A DNA stretch of 64,000 nt from Stictocephala bisonia (Eukaryota; Arthropoda; Insecta; Hemiptera; Membracidae), in contig JAQJVL010000103.1 in assembly GCA_035578905.1 (NCBI GenBank), forward strand, positions 2,151,947 through 2,215,946, written 5' to 3'. The notes below the pieces were generated by a model. That model was not told where the DNA came from. It did not search any database and saw only the letters and a program-made list of their open reading frames with translations. Both the position numbers and the translations under genes were made by a program. Numbering within the stretch: position 1 is the first letter of the stretch; every line of letters starts with the position of its first letter. Of this stretch, positions 21,109 through 32,528 are shown piece by piece.

Positions 21109-22523
21109 TTAAACATAATTTTAGTGAGAAAAATACGTTGATAAAGGGGCTTGTCTGCGTTATTGCACGAATCATCTTGCCTCCTCAGTCTAACTTTTAT
21201 TTTGAGGATAAATTTTGAAATAACATTGAGGGTACTATAAATGTTGAGGATGTTTGGTTTTATAATATCCTTAATTATATGGGTAAAATTAAGGATATTA
21301 CGTACACTAGCGAAGTGTGAAGTATATGAAGTACAAGGTGGTATAATATCACGATTCAGTGCTAAATAACAATTTTAATGAAACACGCTGAAAAGAAAAC
21401 ATTGAATAATAACCAATTATCCAATAGTTATACATTTGCTCAAATTGAAGTTTTATTTTCACTCTCACAAACTATTCGTTTGATCGTGATTGATTCATTT
21501 AGTTATTAGCCTTCTCAATATCACAAAACTCTCAAAATTAAACATTATTACAATATTTTTCCTTTATTTTGTGAAAATATTATTTCAAGTTGTTGGAAAA
21601 AGTATTCTTTCTTACCTTTTAAACATGAGCTGCTTGCAATACCTAATACAGCTGGAGGTGTACTAATTGGAAGTGTGTCAGGGTTTACAAGAGGCATTGT
21701 GCGCCATACTTGGCGTTTACCAGTGTGGTCTGTAATAGTAAGTTCGAACGGCCTCGCAAAAATGTTGCACTCTTTAACAGAATGAAGGCATGAAGGGTAA
21801 TACTTTAATACTGTAGTCAGATCCTGATGGGATACTTGTGGAAAGTAATTCAATAAAAGACGACTTTTTGTTTGGGGTCAACAGTATAACTAATTAATTA
21901 TGCCACCTAATAAATAATCTAGTGCTGTTGCTCTGGTCCTACTAGCATTTTACAAAACTACGGCAACTGATGGATCATACATCAATATGCTATGAGTGCA
22001 GCTTGTTACCAGAAGTACTATATTGAATTGATCGTGTTTTAAAGACAGCGTACATTTTACTACGACCTCCCATCATCAGTCGTCATAGGCAATCAATACA
22101 CCTACGGAGTTTAGTATCCAAGACAGTTTGAATTATCTGTGTTTATATTTTGGCATGAAAACGCTGGGCAACGCTGTTGGTTCTTTTCCTCGACCCTAGT
22201 GTGAGTGCCTCCCCCCCCCCCACACACACGCCAAAAGTTCCAAGTTACCGCAGACCACGATATCACTGCACAGAAACTTTCCCCATCGGTTGAAACGAAG
22301 CTAGGAGAGAGAAGTAGAGAGGCTGTCCCCACTGGGCTGGCGAGACGACAGAGGCCAGCCCGATTATCAACCCCCGGAGTCTCAGGACCAAACCTGAAAT
22401 GGGGGTCCCTCCCTTCTTCAAATACAGACGGGAAAACAGCCAATAGTGCTTACTATCGTCTCAACTCCAACTACAGAATTCTGTCAAATTTTAGGGTGCT
22501 GTTTTTTACCTTGACCCAACAAG
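21109..22523. other. Unassigned sequence
   Basis: 21109-22100 is AT-rich. The minus frame at 21548-21853 looks somewhat protein-like (begins MNYFPQVSHQDL) but has no motif I recognise and could be a LINE or gene fragment. 22200-22420 is GC-rich with open frames on both strands and a C run at 22210-22220. Confidence 0.35.
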
Positions 22524-23095
22524 GTGAGAAGTCGGTTATCCCTTGACAACACTGTCTCACTCCAAAGACTGCAAAACTCAGCCGTTATGTTTGTGTATGG
22601 TCTTAGGAAATATGACCATGACAGTCAAGCTCGAGAAAAAGCAAAAACACTTCCAATAAAGCATATATTTAGTTTGGAAGTGGCTTGTTTAGTCCACAAG
22701 ATTCTGCTATCTGGTACACCCACTTATTTGAGGAACATGCTGTGAGCTCGTTAAGAGGTTAGAGAATGTCGCACGCGCCAGAACAGCATGCTAGAGGTAC
22801 CCAAAGTCAGACGCTAGAGGTGGGTAGGAATGCTTTTTCTTACTTTTCTCCCCAGATTTCCAACGGAATTCAACAGAAATTCAAAGCACTCAAATATATA
22901 TTTTAAAAATAAAGTTAAGGTACATTTGGAATATGATTATTTTAAAATCTAAGTTGTGTAAAATATTTTTTGTTTTGTGATTTTAGCCTAGTCCTTGGCA
23001 ATATATATGTAATTTTTTATGGCTTGAGTTTTTTTTAAAAGCAACTGTATGTTGAAAAATTTTCCAAATAAAGACATGATTTATTTATTTATTTT
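22524..23095 (+). pseudogene. LINE ORF2 C-terminus and 3' tail
   Basis: 73 codons carry SLQRLQNSAVMFVYGLRKY and then TLPIKHIFSLEVACLVHKIL..GTPTYL, the C-terminal region typical of jockey/CR1-like ORF2 proteins (after the reverse transcriptase catalytic core). A stop then breaks the frame, but ECRTRQNSMLEVPKVR and LFLTFLPRFPTEFN can be read beyond it. The 3' UTR ends AAATAAAGACATG and an ATTT tail at about 23078-23095. It is 5' truncated and dead. It abuts repeat family A. Confidence 0.82.
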
Positions 23096-23293
23096 ACCTT
23101 CTCCCATATTCGTTAGCACAGAGAAAGTATTGTGATCGTGCAAAAAAATGTTTTTACAAGTTGGTCTAAAAATCCATTTTAGGGTCTCCTGAACCCAAAA
23201 TTGGTTTTATTCGAAAAAGAAATGTTGTCTGTCCGTATGTGTGTTTTGTCCGTATGCCGGCACTGGTGGCGCAGTGCTGTAACCCAGCTACTT

Positions 23294-24335
23294 GAATGAA
23301 TGAATGAAATGAATGAAATAGTTTTATTGCTTTTTGACAATATGTAAATATCGTATAGCAAAAGTCATATTATAATAAAAATGATCCTACAAACTAATGA
23401 TACATTAAGTGATGTGATAAAATAACTATAGTAACAATTCCAGCAAAGCTTAGTGGGGGAGTTCATTCGTTCACAGATTAACGCATTCATTCACTACAAA
23501 CACTCTTCTACCGCACTAACATTCATACAAGGATCTCTCCCGAGCCGTCCGCAAATTAGGAGTCAGCTATAAATTCACCCACAGAATAACAAGCGAGAGC
23601 CACTAAGTAGCCTTTTAATCGAGACTTGAATTTGTTGAAATTTTGTTCCCTTTTTATATAATCTGGGAGAATGTTTAAAATTTTGACGCCTGCTACAGAC
23701 GGTTTGCGTTCCAGGGCCGATGTACGGTGCCGAGCCACTCTAAAACTGTGACTACTTCTTGTTTGGTGTTGATGGATGTCGCTACCTCGTGTTAAATTAC
23801 ATTTGAATCTACAATAGAGTGCAGTCTCCAAAATGTAAATGCAAGGCAGCGTTAGCAAACCTAATTCCCTGAAGGACTGTTTGCATGACTCTCTAACTTT
23901 TAATTTGGAAATTATTCGTATTGCTCTTTTTTGTAGCCGAAAGACTCTTTGAAGTTTGTCTAAGGAACAGCTACCCCACAGTCTTACTCCGTAGGTAAGG
24001 TGAGGGTAAATGAGACCAAAATAGGCCATTAACTGTACCTTAATTGTGCAAAATTTTGAAATGTTTCTCAAAGCAAAAATACCAGAGGCAATTTTTGCAC
24101 AAACGCTGTCAATGTGGCAGCTCCAGGTCAACGCCCTATTTAGGTGAATTCCCAGGAACTTGACAGTGTTTGTTTCATCAAGAAGAATGCCATCAACCAT
24201 TATCAGTGGCTTTAAGCAAGACTCTTGATCTCTTAAAGAAAAATGAATGTATTTTGTTTTTGAATGGTTTGTAGACAAAGTGTTTTGGATATTGTAGGAT
24301 ATAAATTCCATGCCCGGTTCTCTTAATACCGACAC
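23294..24335 (-). mobile_element. 5'-truncated LINE inserted in the SINE
   Basis: On the minus strand the element ends in an ATTC-type microsatellite tail (23294-23320) just after an AATAAAAC signal. It interrupts the SINE between its head and body. The 5' end, near 24335, is a truncation within ORF2, the normal result of incomplete target-primed reverse transcription. Confidence 0.82.
23556..24335 (-). pseudogene. LINE ORF2 C-terminal part, frame still open
   Basis: 259 codons without a stop. Order of recognisable parts: HSKTKYIHF near residue 24 (start of the reverse transcriptase thumb), VKFLGIHLNRALTWSCHI near 58, the conserved YPHLTYGVRLWGSC near 110, LQRVFRLQKRAIRII near 127, SFRELGLLTLPCIYILE near 155, HQTRSSHSFRV near 190 and the tail segment FKSRLKGYLVALACYSVGEF. 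This is a jockey-like non-LTR polyprotein C-terminus. The YxDD catalytic core lies upstream and is lost, and the given methionine is only the first in the truncated copy. The open frame suggests a recent insertion. Confidence 0.88.
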
Positions 24336-24922
24336 GGCGTCCGCTCAATGGTTGCCATCGGCGTGGACACTACTAGAGAAGTCTGGGGTGTCCATATTGG
24401 ATGGTAGTCAGGGTTCGGGTGTTGTGTAGGGAAGAGAATTGAGTGTCAGACTTGTCAGTTAGCTGAAAATCAGACCAACACTACGTGGTTCGGATTCCAC
24501 GTAAAGCTGTATAGGTCCCATAGTAGCCCTGGCTATTGGGCTATTAATAAATAGTCCTTTCTGAGCTAAGTCGAACTCAGATAGTAACAATGACTACACT
24601 CGTTCATCTACACTCATCACACTCATTCACTCCTCATATTCGCCCATATCTCTACGATCAGCGTCTTAGAGATGAATAAATGACTAAATAAATGTCTGTG
24701 TGTATGTGCAGTTCGCTGGATGGATAATTGTTTATGAAATTCGGTATGTAGCTTTTACCAATAAAAAGGTCCAAATATTTCAAGACCTTTTTCTCATTTT
24801 TTGAATTTTTTTTTTTTTTATGGGCAAAAACACAAAAATACAGTTTTCTCAAAAACGGGTCTTACGATTTTGATTAAATTTTCAGGATTTGACGATTTTT
24901 ACTAATTTATAGTTTTGGAAAA

Positions 24923-24930
<8 letters not shown>

Positions 24931-24970
<40 letters not shown>
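24931..24970. repeat. TA dinucleotide run
   Basis: About 20 TA units within the family A repeat. Confidence 0.9.
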
Positions 24971-24973
<3 letters not shown>

Positions 24974-25221
24974 GAAATCAAACTGGTAATTTTCTAAGTT
25001 TTAATTTTTTTAGTGTTTAATGTGGGGGAAGTTTGTCCCAATTCTTTGGAACCATTTTTTTTCTCAGTTTGTGTTCTTATTATAGAGTGTTTCTATTGCC
25101 ATTGTTTATAATTTGGTAATTATACATACCTTTTAAAATCTGTTTGAATAACATGGTGTTGTTGTTTTACGTGAACTCTTGTTGACACTCCAGTATGTTT
25201 GACGTGTTGTTGGTGTTACAG

Positions 25222-25264
25222 GTGCAGACGGACGGCGGTGCGGATGACATAGAAGACGTCACCG
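25222..25264 (+). CDS. Candidate internal exon of the FAM107-like gene
   Basis: A 43-base exon between TTGGTGTTACAG (acceptor) and CCG|GTGAGT (donor). Only one frame is open: VQTDGGADDIEDVT plus one base, so it starts in phase 0 and ends in phase 1. Phase 1 matches the acceptor of the conserved exon at 59101 on the same strand. The acidic sequence is compatible with the N-terminal part of a FAM107 protein but I do not recognise it from any species. A single upstream ATG (25195) keeps the frame open through the acceptor, so an unspliced start there is also possible. Support is splice context, frame and position only; it may belong to another transcript. Confidence 0.45.
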
Positions 25265-25602
25265 GTGAGTACTCTGTTCTGCTTTCTGTGCCGCCTGATC
25301 TGATTACCCTCATTACCGGTTCGTCGTGGTGCCGTCGTTTAGCCGAGATTATATGGTCTCACACCCCCATTATCTCCCTCGGCGGGGACCACGTGGAGTG
25401 AGGAGATTCCCGTTACACCTCGTCCCAAAAGAAACGAAAGTTCAAAACCATTTAAATCGAAACAAATTATGCTATAGAAAGGGACTGGAGTTTTCTATAA
25501 TTCTAGAGATTAATTTTAAGTGGATAAGCCGTTTCTTTTACGTATTTTTTACCATATACAATTTTGTTCGGTATGTCACTTTTTATGTAACGTAATAATG
25601 AA

Positions 25603-26217
25603 TGTCGGCGCAGAAATTATGTGCACCCGAGTTTGAAGGTTGTTTCCCAAGGAACTAAGAGGCCTAAGAAAAATCTAAAATATCTATTTAAATCAGTTAA
25701 AAATAACTATAAATTGAGCAATTCAAATCGATTAAAATCAATATAAACTCACTAAATTTATTTACACATATGAAAGTAATGTATATCCTAAATGTACATG
25801 TCATAAAGATTACAAAACCAAGTAATCAATATTAAAACCTCTAGAAGCCAAGAAAACAACATTTCAGGGAATTGATAAAAACTTTTTTTGTCGATAAGTT
25901 AAAATTCTAAAATTTATAAAAGTTATATAAAACATTCTTATCAACCAGTTATTAATATATAAATACGACACATGAATGGGTTTTTGAGGGAAAACTGTGT
26001 AAAGTTGGTTTAAAGTGAAAACTAGTTAAAAGTCCGTTACTTTTTTTAGTTCCCCAACTAGGATAAAAATAATTAAAATATGTAAAAAATTAAAAAATTT
26101 TATGATATAACGTACAATTAAAGGAGGAAAACAATGGTGCGGTTATATGTTTCTTAGGCCTCTTAGCTCCGTAGAAAACACCTTCAAACCCGGGTCTACA
26201 TAATTTCTGCGCCGACA
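25603..26217. mobile_element. Long-TIR MITE, copy 1
   Basis: Ends are inverted over about 70 bp: TGTCGGCGCAGAAATTATGT..CCGAGTTTGAAGGT..ACTAAGAGGCCTAAGAAA on the left, with the mirror on the right ending TTTCTGCGCCGACA. The second copy is at 55584-56296. Comparing right flanks (GTAGTG in both) suggests the true ends lie a few bases further out. No open frame of note. Confidence 0.75.
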
Positions 26218-26329
26218 GTAGTGGATTTTACTATTTTTAATTTAGTATTCGTGATAGAGATACTTACAATAATTGTAAGTCATTATTGTTTACGTTTCAA
26301 TATTTAGTGGAAACAAAATACTAATAAAT

Positions 26330-26545
26330 TGAACAAGAAACAAGCAATCGATATTAACCAATTATTTAAGAATTTGTCAACATTTAAATTGGCCAATGAA
26401 CAAAGACTGAAAAGGACTAATAGCGAAGTTAAGTTTTTTCCTCTATTTGAGAAAATTTATGCTTGGTCTGATTGAGAATAAATTCATGCTGGCCGGAAAT
26501 AAGGACGGAATATCCAGAATTTTTTTTATCACTCCAGCCCACGCT
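26330..26545 (+). repeat. Interspersed repeat family G
   Basis: Shows TTAAGAATTTGTCAACA, GGCCAATGAACAAAGAC, TGCTGGCCGGAA and the end TCACTCCAGCCCACGC. Confidence 0.6.
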
Positions 26546-27074
26546 TACACGTAGGTTTCGTTCATGCAGAAGTGTGAAATTTTTAAAAGTACTAACTACT
26601 AATCTATTAAATGAATTTATTTATTTATTTATTTTTTTTAGTTTTGGGGATTGAAACATAAGTAAGATTAAGCTTGTAGATAAAACATTATATAATTAAT
26701 AATTCCTTCTTTAATGGTGTTGGATATACGTTTTGAAACACTTAAGAACATTCCAGATACACTGCGAAAACGTGCAGTGAACTAAGAGTATTTAAATGAT
26801 TTATTCTTCTATATGGCTAGCGTGGTTCTTCAAATGGTTTTCCGCTTGACCTGTAATGTAACAATATAATTTCAGGTTTTGCTGTAATGTGATGTAATAA
26901 GTTCACCAACACACATCCATCCATGTCTGTTGATCGTAAATGTTTCAATGGTCATCAATCGTTCTTTGCATAGTGATTTACAGCAAAAACGTAGAGTTTT
27001 GTTTGTCTTGGAATCACTTCATTTTAGTTGAAGTTTGAATAAACTTATTTGTTCGACTAACATTAGACAGTATT
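26546..27074. other. Unassigned AT-rich sequence
   Basis: Nothing supported. Confidence 0.35.
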
Positions 27075-27535
27075 ACTTTCTCCCATATGCGCTAGCATAA
27101 AGAAATTATAGTGATTGTCCAAAAACAATTTTACAAGTTGGTCTAAGAGTTCTTTTTAGGGTCCCCTAAACGCAGAAAAAGTGATTTTTTCGAAAAAAGT
27201 TTATGTCTGTCCATATGTGTGTCTGTCTGTCTGTGTATGTGCAGTATCTCCAGACCATTTTTCACTTTTTTGAAATGTAGTTTTTTTTATTTTGATGGAC
27301 AAAAAATATACAACACTGGAATTTTCTAAAATAAAAATGCTCTAACGGTTTTGATTAAATTTTTAGGAATAATTTAAATCAGGATTTAAAATGTTTTAGT
27401 AAAAACCGCATGTCTCTAACTTGACTAGTTTTTTAGTTATGGCAAAAAAACATATTTGGGAATCTAACTGGTAATTTTGAAAGTTTTAATTTTTAACGTT
27501 TAATACTGTATGGGGGAAAGTTTGTTCTTTGGAAT
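27075..27535 (+). repeat. Interspersed repeat family A, near full length
   Basis: Runs from CTTTCTCCCATATGCGCTAG to TTGTTCTTTGGAATAATTTA with all inner family blocks, including TTTTTTCGAAAAAAG and a GTCTGTCTGTCTGTG stretch. Confidence 0.78.
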
Positions 27536-27994
27536 AATTTATTGTGAAATAAGTCACTCTGAAATGCACACACTTGAGTTGAGAAGTAATATGAACTAGG
27601 TCTCTATTGGCTTTATGTTTGTGTCGGAATGGGAACTGTGTCACAGTTTCGTGACAGCCGTGGCGGGTTATATAATCAATTTTCCCACGCACTAGTGAAA
27701 ACAGTCCACTTGCGATTGATCCATCGCGCGGCAACCTTTGTTCTATTTTAATGAGACAGACAATTCATGAATTCCTGTTACAATAAATTGTGTGGGGGTT
27801 AACTCCGATATTTCGTCTTCTTTTTATTTCTAAAATCTAACTCCACATTGCCTGCAGGGCTACAAACATTGTATGAAAGGGAACATGGGGGTATTTGGTC
27901 AGAAATTGATAAAGATCATTCGTATGAAGAATGTATTCGACAAAGCCATACATTTGTGGGATCGAAATTTAATTTGAGTTGTTTGGAAAATTAT

Positions 27995-28031
27995 TTTTTG
28001 AACTTTAAACTTAACGTTTAAAGTTCAAAAA
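27995..28031. repeat. Perfect 16-bp hairpin
   Basis: TTTTTGAACTTTAAAC, a five-base loop, then the exact inverse GTTTAAAGTTCAAAAA. It has no terminator meaning in this eukaryotic setting; function unknown. Confidence 0.85.
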
Positions 28032-29499
28032 CTAATTCAGTCTTTTAGACGGTTTGTACCTATAGTTATTGCTATTAACAAGTTCTAAGATTGTTTTGAC
28101 CAATTATTCAAGTGGATAAACTTGAGAAGAGCGTCTAACAACGAACTCAGCTTCTCTGACTTGTGAGTTACTTATCCAGTTTTACGGTTAGTAAAATGTA
28201 GAGTGTAATCTCAAAAAGTAGAGGTCACTAAAAGAAGTAAACACAGATGTTTTCCGGACTCACGACAGCTGTTTCATTTTTCTAATGGTGAAGTTAGTGA
28301 AACGCAGGTTCCTTAACATTTATAAAATTTGTTGTAAATCATTTGAAGAGGAGTATCATTTATTACATAAACAATTTTCCAGGGTTGCAGAGTATTTTTC
28401 TGGAAGCGAAAGCTTTTCCAGTTGAGGTAGTTGTATCAAAATACATTGTGTTGATTTAAGCTGTTAACGTGTAAGAGAAAGCATAGGCGTACATGGGTCA
28501 ATTGCCTACACGATGTTTTATAGTGCATTGACGTCAGTATAAAAAAGAAAGGTAATCTACGTGGGTTAAATTTCGTTATTTGAATGCGGAAAGTAAAAAT
28601 ACTGTTTTCCTTAAAAAATTAATTGCAGACACGTACCGTTTTTAAACAGTTTAAAGATTGGCACGCGTAATTAAGTAGGTAGAACTTTGCCAGTATTCCG
28701 TGTAAGCCTCTTGAACATTTTTATGGAGAAATTCATGATTATCGACGAATCTTGGCCGGGTGCTGATCATAATGCAAGGGATCTGGAGGAATTCTCAATT
28801 GTATCCTACATTAGCATGGAACACAGCACAAGACATTTTATCCATATAGAATTCTGGTTACTGGCTAACACCGTTCAAGTACTGTGTAAAAAGTATCATT
28901 AAACCGTGGTTTGATAAAAGAGTGTGCGGTAATAAGAGAGAGAGAGAGAAATGCTCTAAATAGTTATTTATATAAGGATTATCGATTCTACAAAAAAAAT
29001 ATGGATTATGCCTACATTGGATAAATCACCACCATCTCCTTAGTACGTAAGTGTGCCCATTTCAGTAGGTTTAGCAAACTTTTTGCACAATGCCAATTAA
29101 AAGAACTCATATTAAATGTTTGCCCTACCACATCAAAAGAAAAAGAAATAAAATATGACCAACGCCTTAACAAAATACTACAAGCCATTTTCAGCTACAA
29201 AACTAGCTAAAACTGTGTAGCCCCGTGTAGTCCTGGTAATAATGGATACAAAAAAGTCCTGAGTTAGTAAATTATAAATTAAAAGAATAAATAAATATAG
29301 ACTAATTGAGGAATGTGATCATGTACGTTTGATTTCTACTGCCAGTGAATTGGTTGTAGATATAGCGTATTCAAAGAAAGGCGAGCATTGCAACCAAACC
29401 TACTTTGGATATCGAATAGTTGACAACTTTACTTTCACTGAGTCGGTAACAACATCTGCATGAATATTAATTCCGTCGATTAATTACAGGTGTGTGTGT
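28032..29499. other. Unassigned sequence
   Basis: A GA run at 28936-28950 is the only simple repeat. No coding exon with reliable splice sites was seen. Confidence 0.35.
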
Positions 29500-30940
29500 T
29501 TTAGAGAGAGTGAGTGTGTTGGCAAGTGAGACAAGTGATTGGCGATAGAAAAGGCGAGGGTGAGACTACGACAACTGGCCTACTTCTAGCAATTAATACG
29601 AATCTCTATGAGATATGCAGACTCCATGAGGCAAATTCTGCCTTGCATATAGGTAGTTCGATAAGTGGTCGGTACATCGTGCGAAGCGTCTTTTTCTTCA
29701 AGTCAGTGAGAAAAAATATATCTGTCTTCGTATCGCCGTTTGCTATCTCAGATTCCCTCAAACTATCTTTACTCAGAGCAATGCACTCTCTCGGCGACTT
29801 ACTAAACCAAAAGGAAACAGACTGACTTTCGCCAAAAAGTATGTTATTCGTATAGAGATTTTTATTCTAGCATGAAAGGGGAATCTACGAATGTTTTGGC
29901 AACTAGAGCAAGTAGTAGGGTATGTATACACAGGTCGATATGGCGAGGGCGAGGCTACGACAAGTGGTGTTCCAGCGACCTACTTTAGCACGGTAGTGGA
30001 TGACTTACTGGACCTACGAATGTTTTAGTAACTAGGGCAAGTGATAGGGTATAGATACACAGGTCGTAAGGCGAGGGCGAGGCTACGACAAGTGGTGTTC
30101 CAGCGACCTAGTTTAGCACGATAGGGGAGGACTTACTGAACCTATGAATGTTTTGGCAACTAGAGCAAGTGATAGGATATACATACACAGGTCGATAAGT
30201 CGAAGGCGAGGCTACGACAAGTGGTGTTCCAGCGACCTACTTTAGCACGGTAGAGGATGACTTACTGAACCTGCGAATGTTTTGGTAACTAGGGCAAGTG
30301 ATAGGGTATAGATACACAGGTTGTAAGGCGAGGGCGAGGGCGAGGCTACGACAGGTGGTGTTCCAGCGACCTACTTTAGCACGGTAGGGCAGGACTTACT
30401 GAACCTATGAATGTTTTGGCAACTAGGGCAAGTGATAGGGTATACATACACAGGTCGATAAGTCGAAGGCGAGGCTACGACAAGTGGTGTTCCAGCGACC
30501 TACTTTAGAACGGTAGAGGATGACTTACTGAACCTACGAATGTTTTGGCACTAGGGCAAGTGATAGGGTACGATACACAGGTCGGTAAGTCGAAGGCGAG
30601 GCTTCGACAAGTGGTGTTCCAGCGACCTACTTTAGCACGGTAGAGGATGACTTACTGAACCTACGATTGTTTTGGCACTGGGGCAAGTGATAGTGTACGA
30701 TACACAGGTCGATAAGTCGAAGGCGAGGCTACGACAAGTGGTGTTCCAGCGACTTACTTTAGCACAGTAGAGGAGGACTTACTGAACCTACGAATGTTTT
30801 GGTAACTAGGGCAAGTGATAGGGTATATATAGACGGTCGATAAGGCGAGGGTGAAGCTACAAGTCCTGTCCTATTGGCCTACTTTTAGCATGGAAGGGTA
30901 GACGTATGGAGATTATGAATGGTTTGTCAACTAGAGCAAG
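29500..30940. repeat. 128-bp tandem array, about 9 units
   Basis: The phrase ATGTTTTGG/A recurs at 29891, 30020, 30148, 30277, 30411, 30540, about 30667 and 30794 (spacings 127-134). Units contain GGCGAGGCTACGACAAGTGG and TTCCAGCGACCTACTTTAGC. The outer units (29500-29880 and after 30830) are degenerate. Spacing is not a multiple of three and frames break, so it is not coding. Two unit types alternate in the middle of the array. Confidence 0.92.
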
Positions 30941-30941
30941 T

Positions 30942-31200
30942 AATAATAATAATAATAATAATAAAATTCTTTATTGTTGTAGAACAATACAAGTATTGCA
31001 TAACATGCGTCAAACAATTTTTTTTAGTTTATTTAAAATAAAAAAATTAACGCTCAAAGATAGAAAAAAGATTAAAAAGTAGCAACATCCAGATAATGAG
31101 TAAAGAATCCCAAAAGAGAAAAAAGGAAAAATTGGTGCCTTAAGCCGATGTCTCCCCAGATGTATGGTCCATGAACTCGTCCACTGAGTAAAACACATTC
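30942..31200 (-). mobile_element. LINE 3' end with AAT microsatellite tail
   Basis: On the minus strand it ends ACAATAAAGAATTTT and a TTA/ATT run (30942-30964), the form of a LINE 3' terminus. The short frame CFTQWTSSWTIHLGRHRL near 31150-31198 may be the last part of its coding region, but it is too short to classify. Confidence 0.55.
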
Positions 31201-31204
31201 GACA

Positions 31205-31423
31205 CTAAAAACGGATGTCACCACAATTTAACAAACGAAAGAAATTGATATTAATATTGCTGAATTATAACGGATTATCGTCACAATGCGACTAATTTTT
31301 ATATTGCTATTACTGCATTATAACGGATTGTCACCACAATTTAACATACGAAAGACATTGATATTAATATTGCTGAATTATAACGCATTATCGTCACAAT
31401 GTGACTAAACTTTTATATTGCTA
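31205..31423. repeat. 114-bp tandem array, first segment
   Basis: About two units built from two related halves: ATTATAACGGATTGTCACC.. and ATTATAACGGATTATCGTC... The junction TATTGCTATTACTGC at about 31302 is the empty version of the site occupied by the two Helitrons that follow. Confidence 0.9.
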
Positions 31424-31518
31424 CTAGCTGAACCCGGCGGACGTTGTCTCGCCTTTCATTTTTCATTGACATACCAAAATAAATCAATAAAAAGAATTAT
31501 AGAAAAGCCCATTATTTA

Positions 31519-31719
31519 TTAAATGAGTGCAAGAGGGTAAACAATATTTTTGGTCTTCTTATTTGGTGTATAAATGTAAACGTTTTTTGGTGAGCCTACT
31601 CTCGAGCAAGCGACGTAGAGCTGTCCATGTGAAAAACATGGATTACTTAAATTTATTGCGGCAACGCGCAATGACTGTCTTTGAGATTTATTAATAGTTA
31701 TTGCGAAAGCAAGTCGCAC
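31519..31719 (-). pseudogene. Helitron Pif1-like helicase C-terminus
   Basis: 66 codons nearly identical to 20428-20628: AFAITINKSQRQSL, NPCFSHGQLYVACSRVGSP, NVYIYTPN. Motif V has Arg in place of the Gly found in the sister copy (SQRQ against SQGQ), a change likely to be damaging in a working helicase. As there, the rest of the protein is deleted and the fragment is joined directly to the element leader. Confidence 0.85.
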
Positions 31720-31999
31720 AGGAAACTACAATAAATCAAAACATATACAGTACTGTTGTTGTGAGAACTGCAATCTGCTTATGGCATGTGAAACTACATT
31801 AAACCACACAGTCATATGTTTTTTGTAAACGATTCAGATTCTCCATCTGAATAACATGGGATCTTTAGGAGCCCGTGGGGCGGGACCCTGAGGACGGATC
31901 TGCATCAAACTTCACAGAAACCATCTCGGGCGTATACAGGACAACATCCTACAGTTTCATGGCGATCGGTTATATTTATAAAAGATTTATATTTGATCA

Positions 32000-32528
32000 A
32001 ATTTATATTTATAAAAGAGGATGTTTGTATATATATATATATGTTTGAAGTTTATGCGCTGCCAAACCATCCAACCGATCGCCATGAAACTTTGGGATGT
32101 TGTCCTGTATACTTCCGAGATGGTTTCTGTGAAGTTTGATGCAGATCCATCCACAAGGTCCCGCCCCACGGGCTCCTAGAGATCCCATGTTATTCAAATG
32201 GAGAGTCTGAATTGTTTACAAAAAACATATGACTGTGTGGTTTAATGTAGTTTCACATGCCATAGGCAGATTGAAGTTCTCACAACAACAGTACTGTATA
32301 TGTTTTGATTTATTGTAGTTCTACATTTCACCTTGAGAGTGTACCTCACACTACTTTTACTTGATCAGAATATATCGAATAATATCAAAAAAGAAGATCA
32401 AAAATATTGTTTACCCTCTTGCACTCATTTAATAAATAATGGTTTTTTTCTATAATTCTTTTTATTGCTTTATTTTGGTATGTCAATGAAAAATGAAAGG
32501 CGTGACAACGTCCGCCGGGTTCAGCTAG
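32000..32528 (+). mobile_element. Helitron derivative, opposite orientation
   Basis: Starts near TATATTTATAAAAGAGG, carries the common leader (32040-32360), skips almost all of the helicase gene except its 3' end (AAAATATTGTTTACCCTC onwards), and ends GTCCGCCGGGTTCAGCTAG before a T. With the copy at 31424-31970 it forms a head-to-head inverted pair. Confidence 0.72.

Larger units (their letters stand above)
23257..24692 (+). mobile_element. SINE-like element split by a LINE
   Basis: Left piece 23257-23293 starts CCGGCACTGGTGGCGCAGTG; TGGCGCAGTGC resembles a polymerase III A box. The right piece 24336-24692 includes GGCGTCCGCTCAATGGTTGCC, GCTGAAAATCAGACCAA and GTGGTTCGGATTCC, and ends in AAATAAATG. 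The intact copy at 54440-54784 (minus) has both pieces together. Bases TGTCCGTATG before it and TGTCTGTGTG after it agree at eight of ten and may be the target duplication. Confidence 0.72.
23098..25075 (+). repeat. Family A repeat split by a SINE carrying a LINE
   Basis: The first part (23098-23256) runs from CTCCCATATTCGTTAGC to GTCCGTATG. The second part (24693-25075) resumes at TGTCTGTGTGTATGTGCAG and reaches TTCTTTGGAACCATTT. Joined in order they correspond to one family member like that at 27075-27535. A TA run (24931-24970) expands the second part. Confidence 0.8.

Noticed and set aside
21548..21853. Minus-strand frame of 101 codons
   Set aside because: Looks more protein-like than most, but no domain or splice context was recognised.
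22205..22546. Plus-strand frame of 113 codons rich in proline at its start
   Set aside because: The proline run is encoded by a C homopolymer, the opposite strand is equally open, and no domain is seen.
24340..24692. A second tRNA-like gene at GTGGTTCGGATTCC
   Set aside because: The B box-like phrase is far from the A box-like head and recurs in the 54.4 kb copy, so it is part of a SINE-like repeat.
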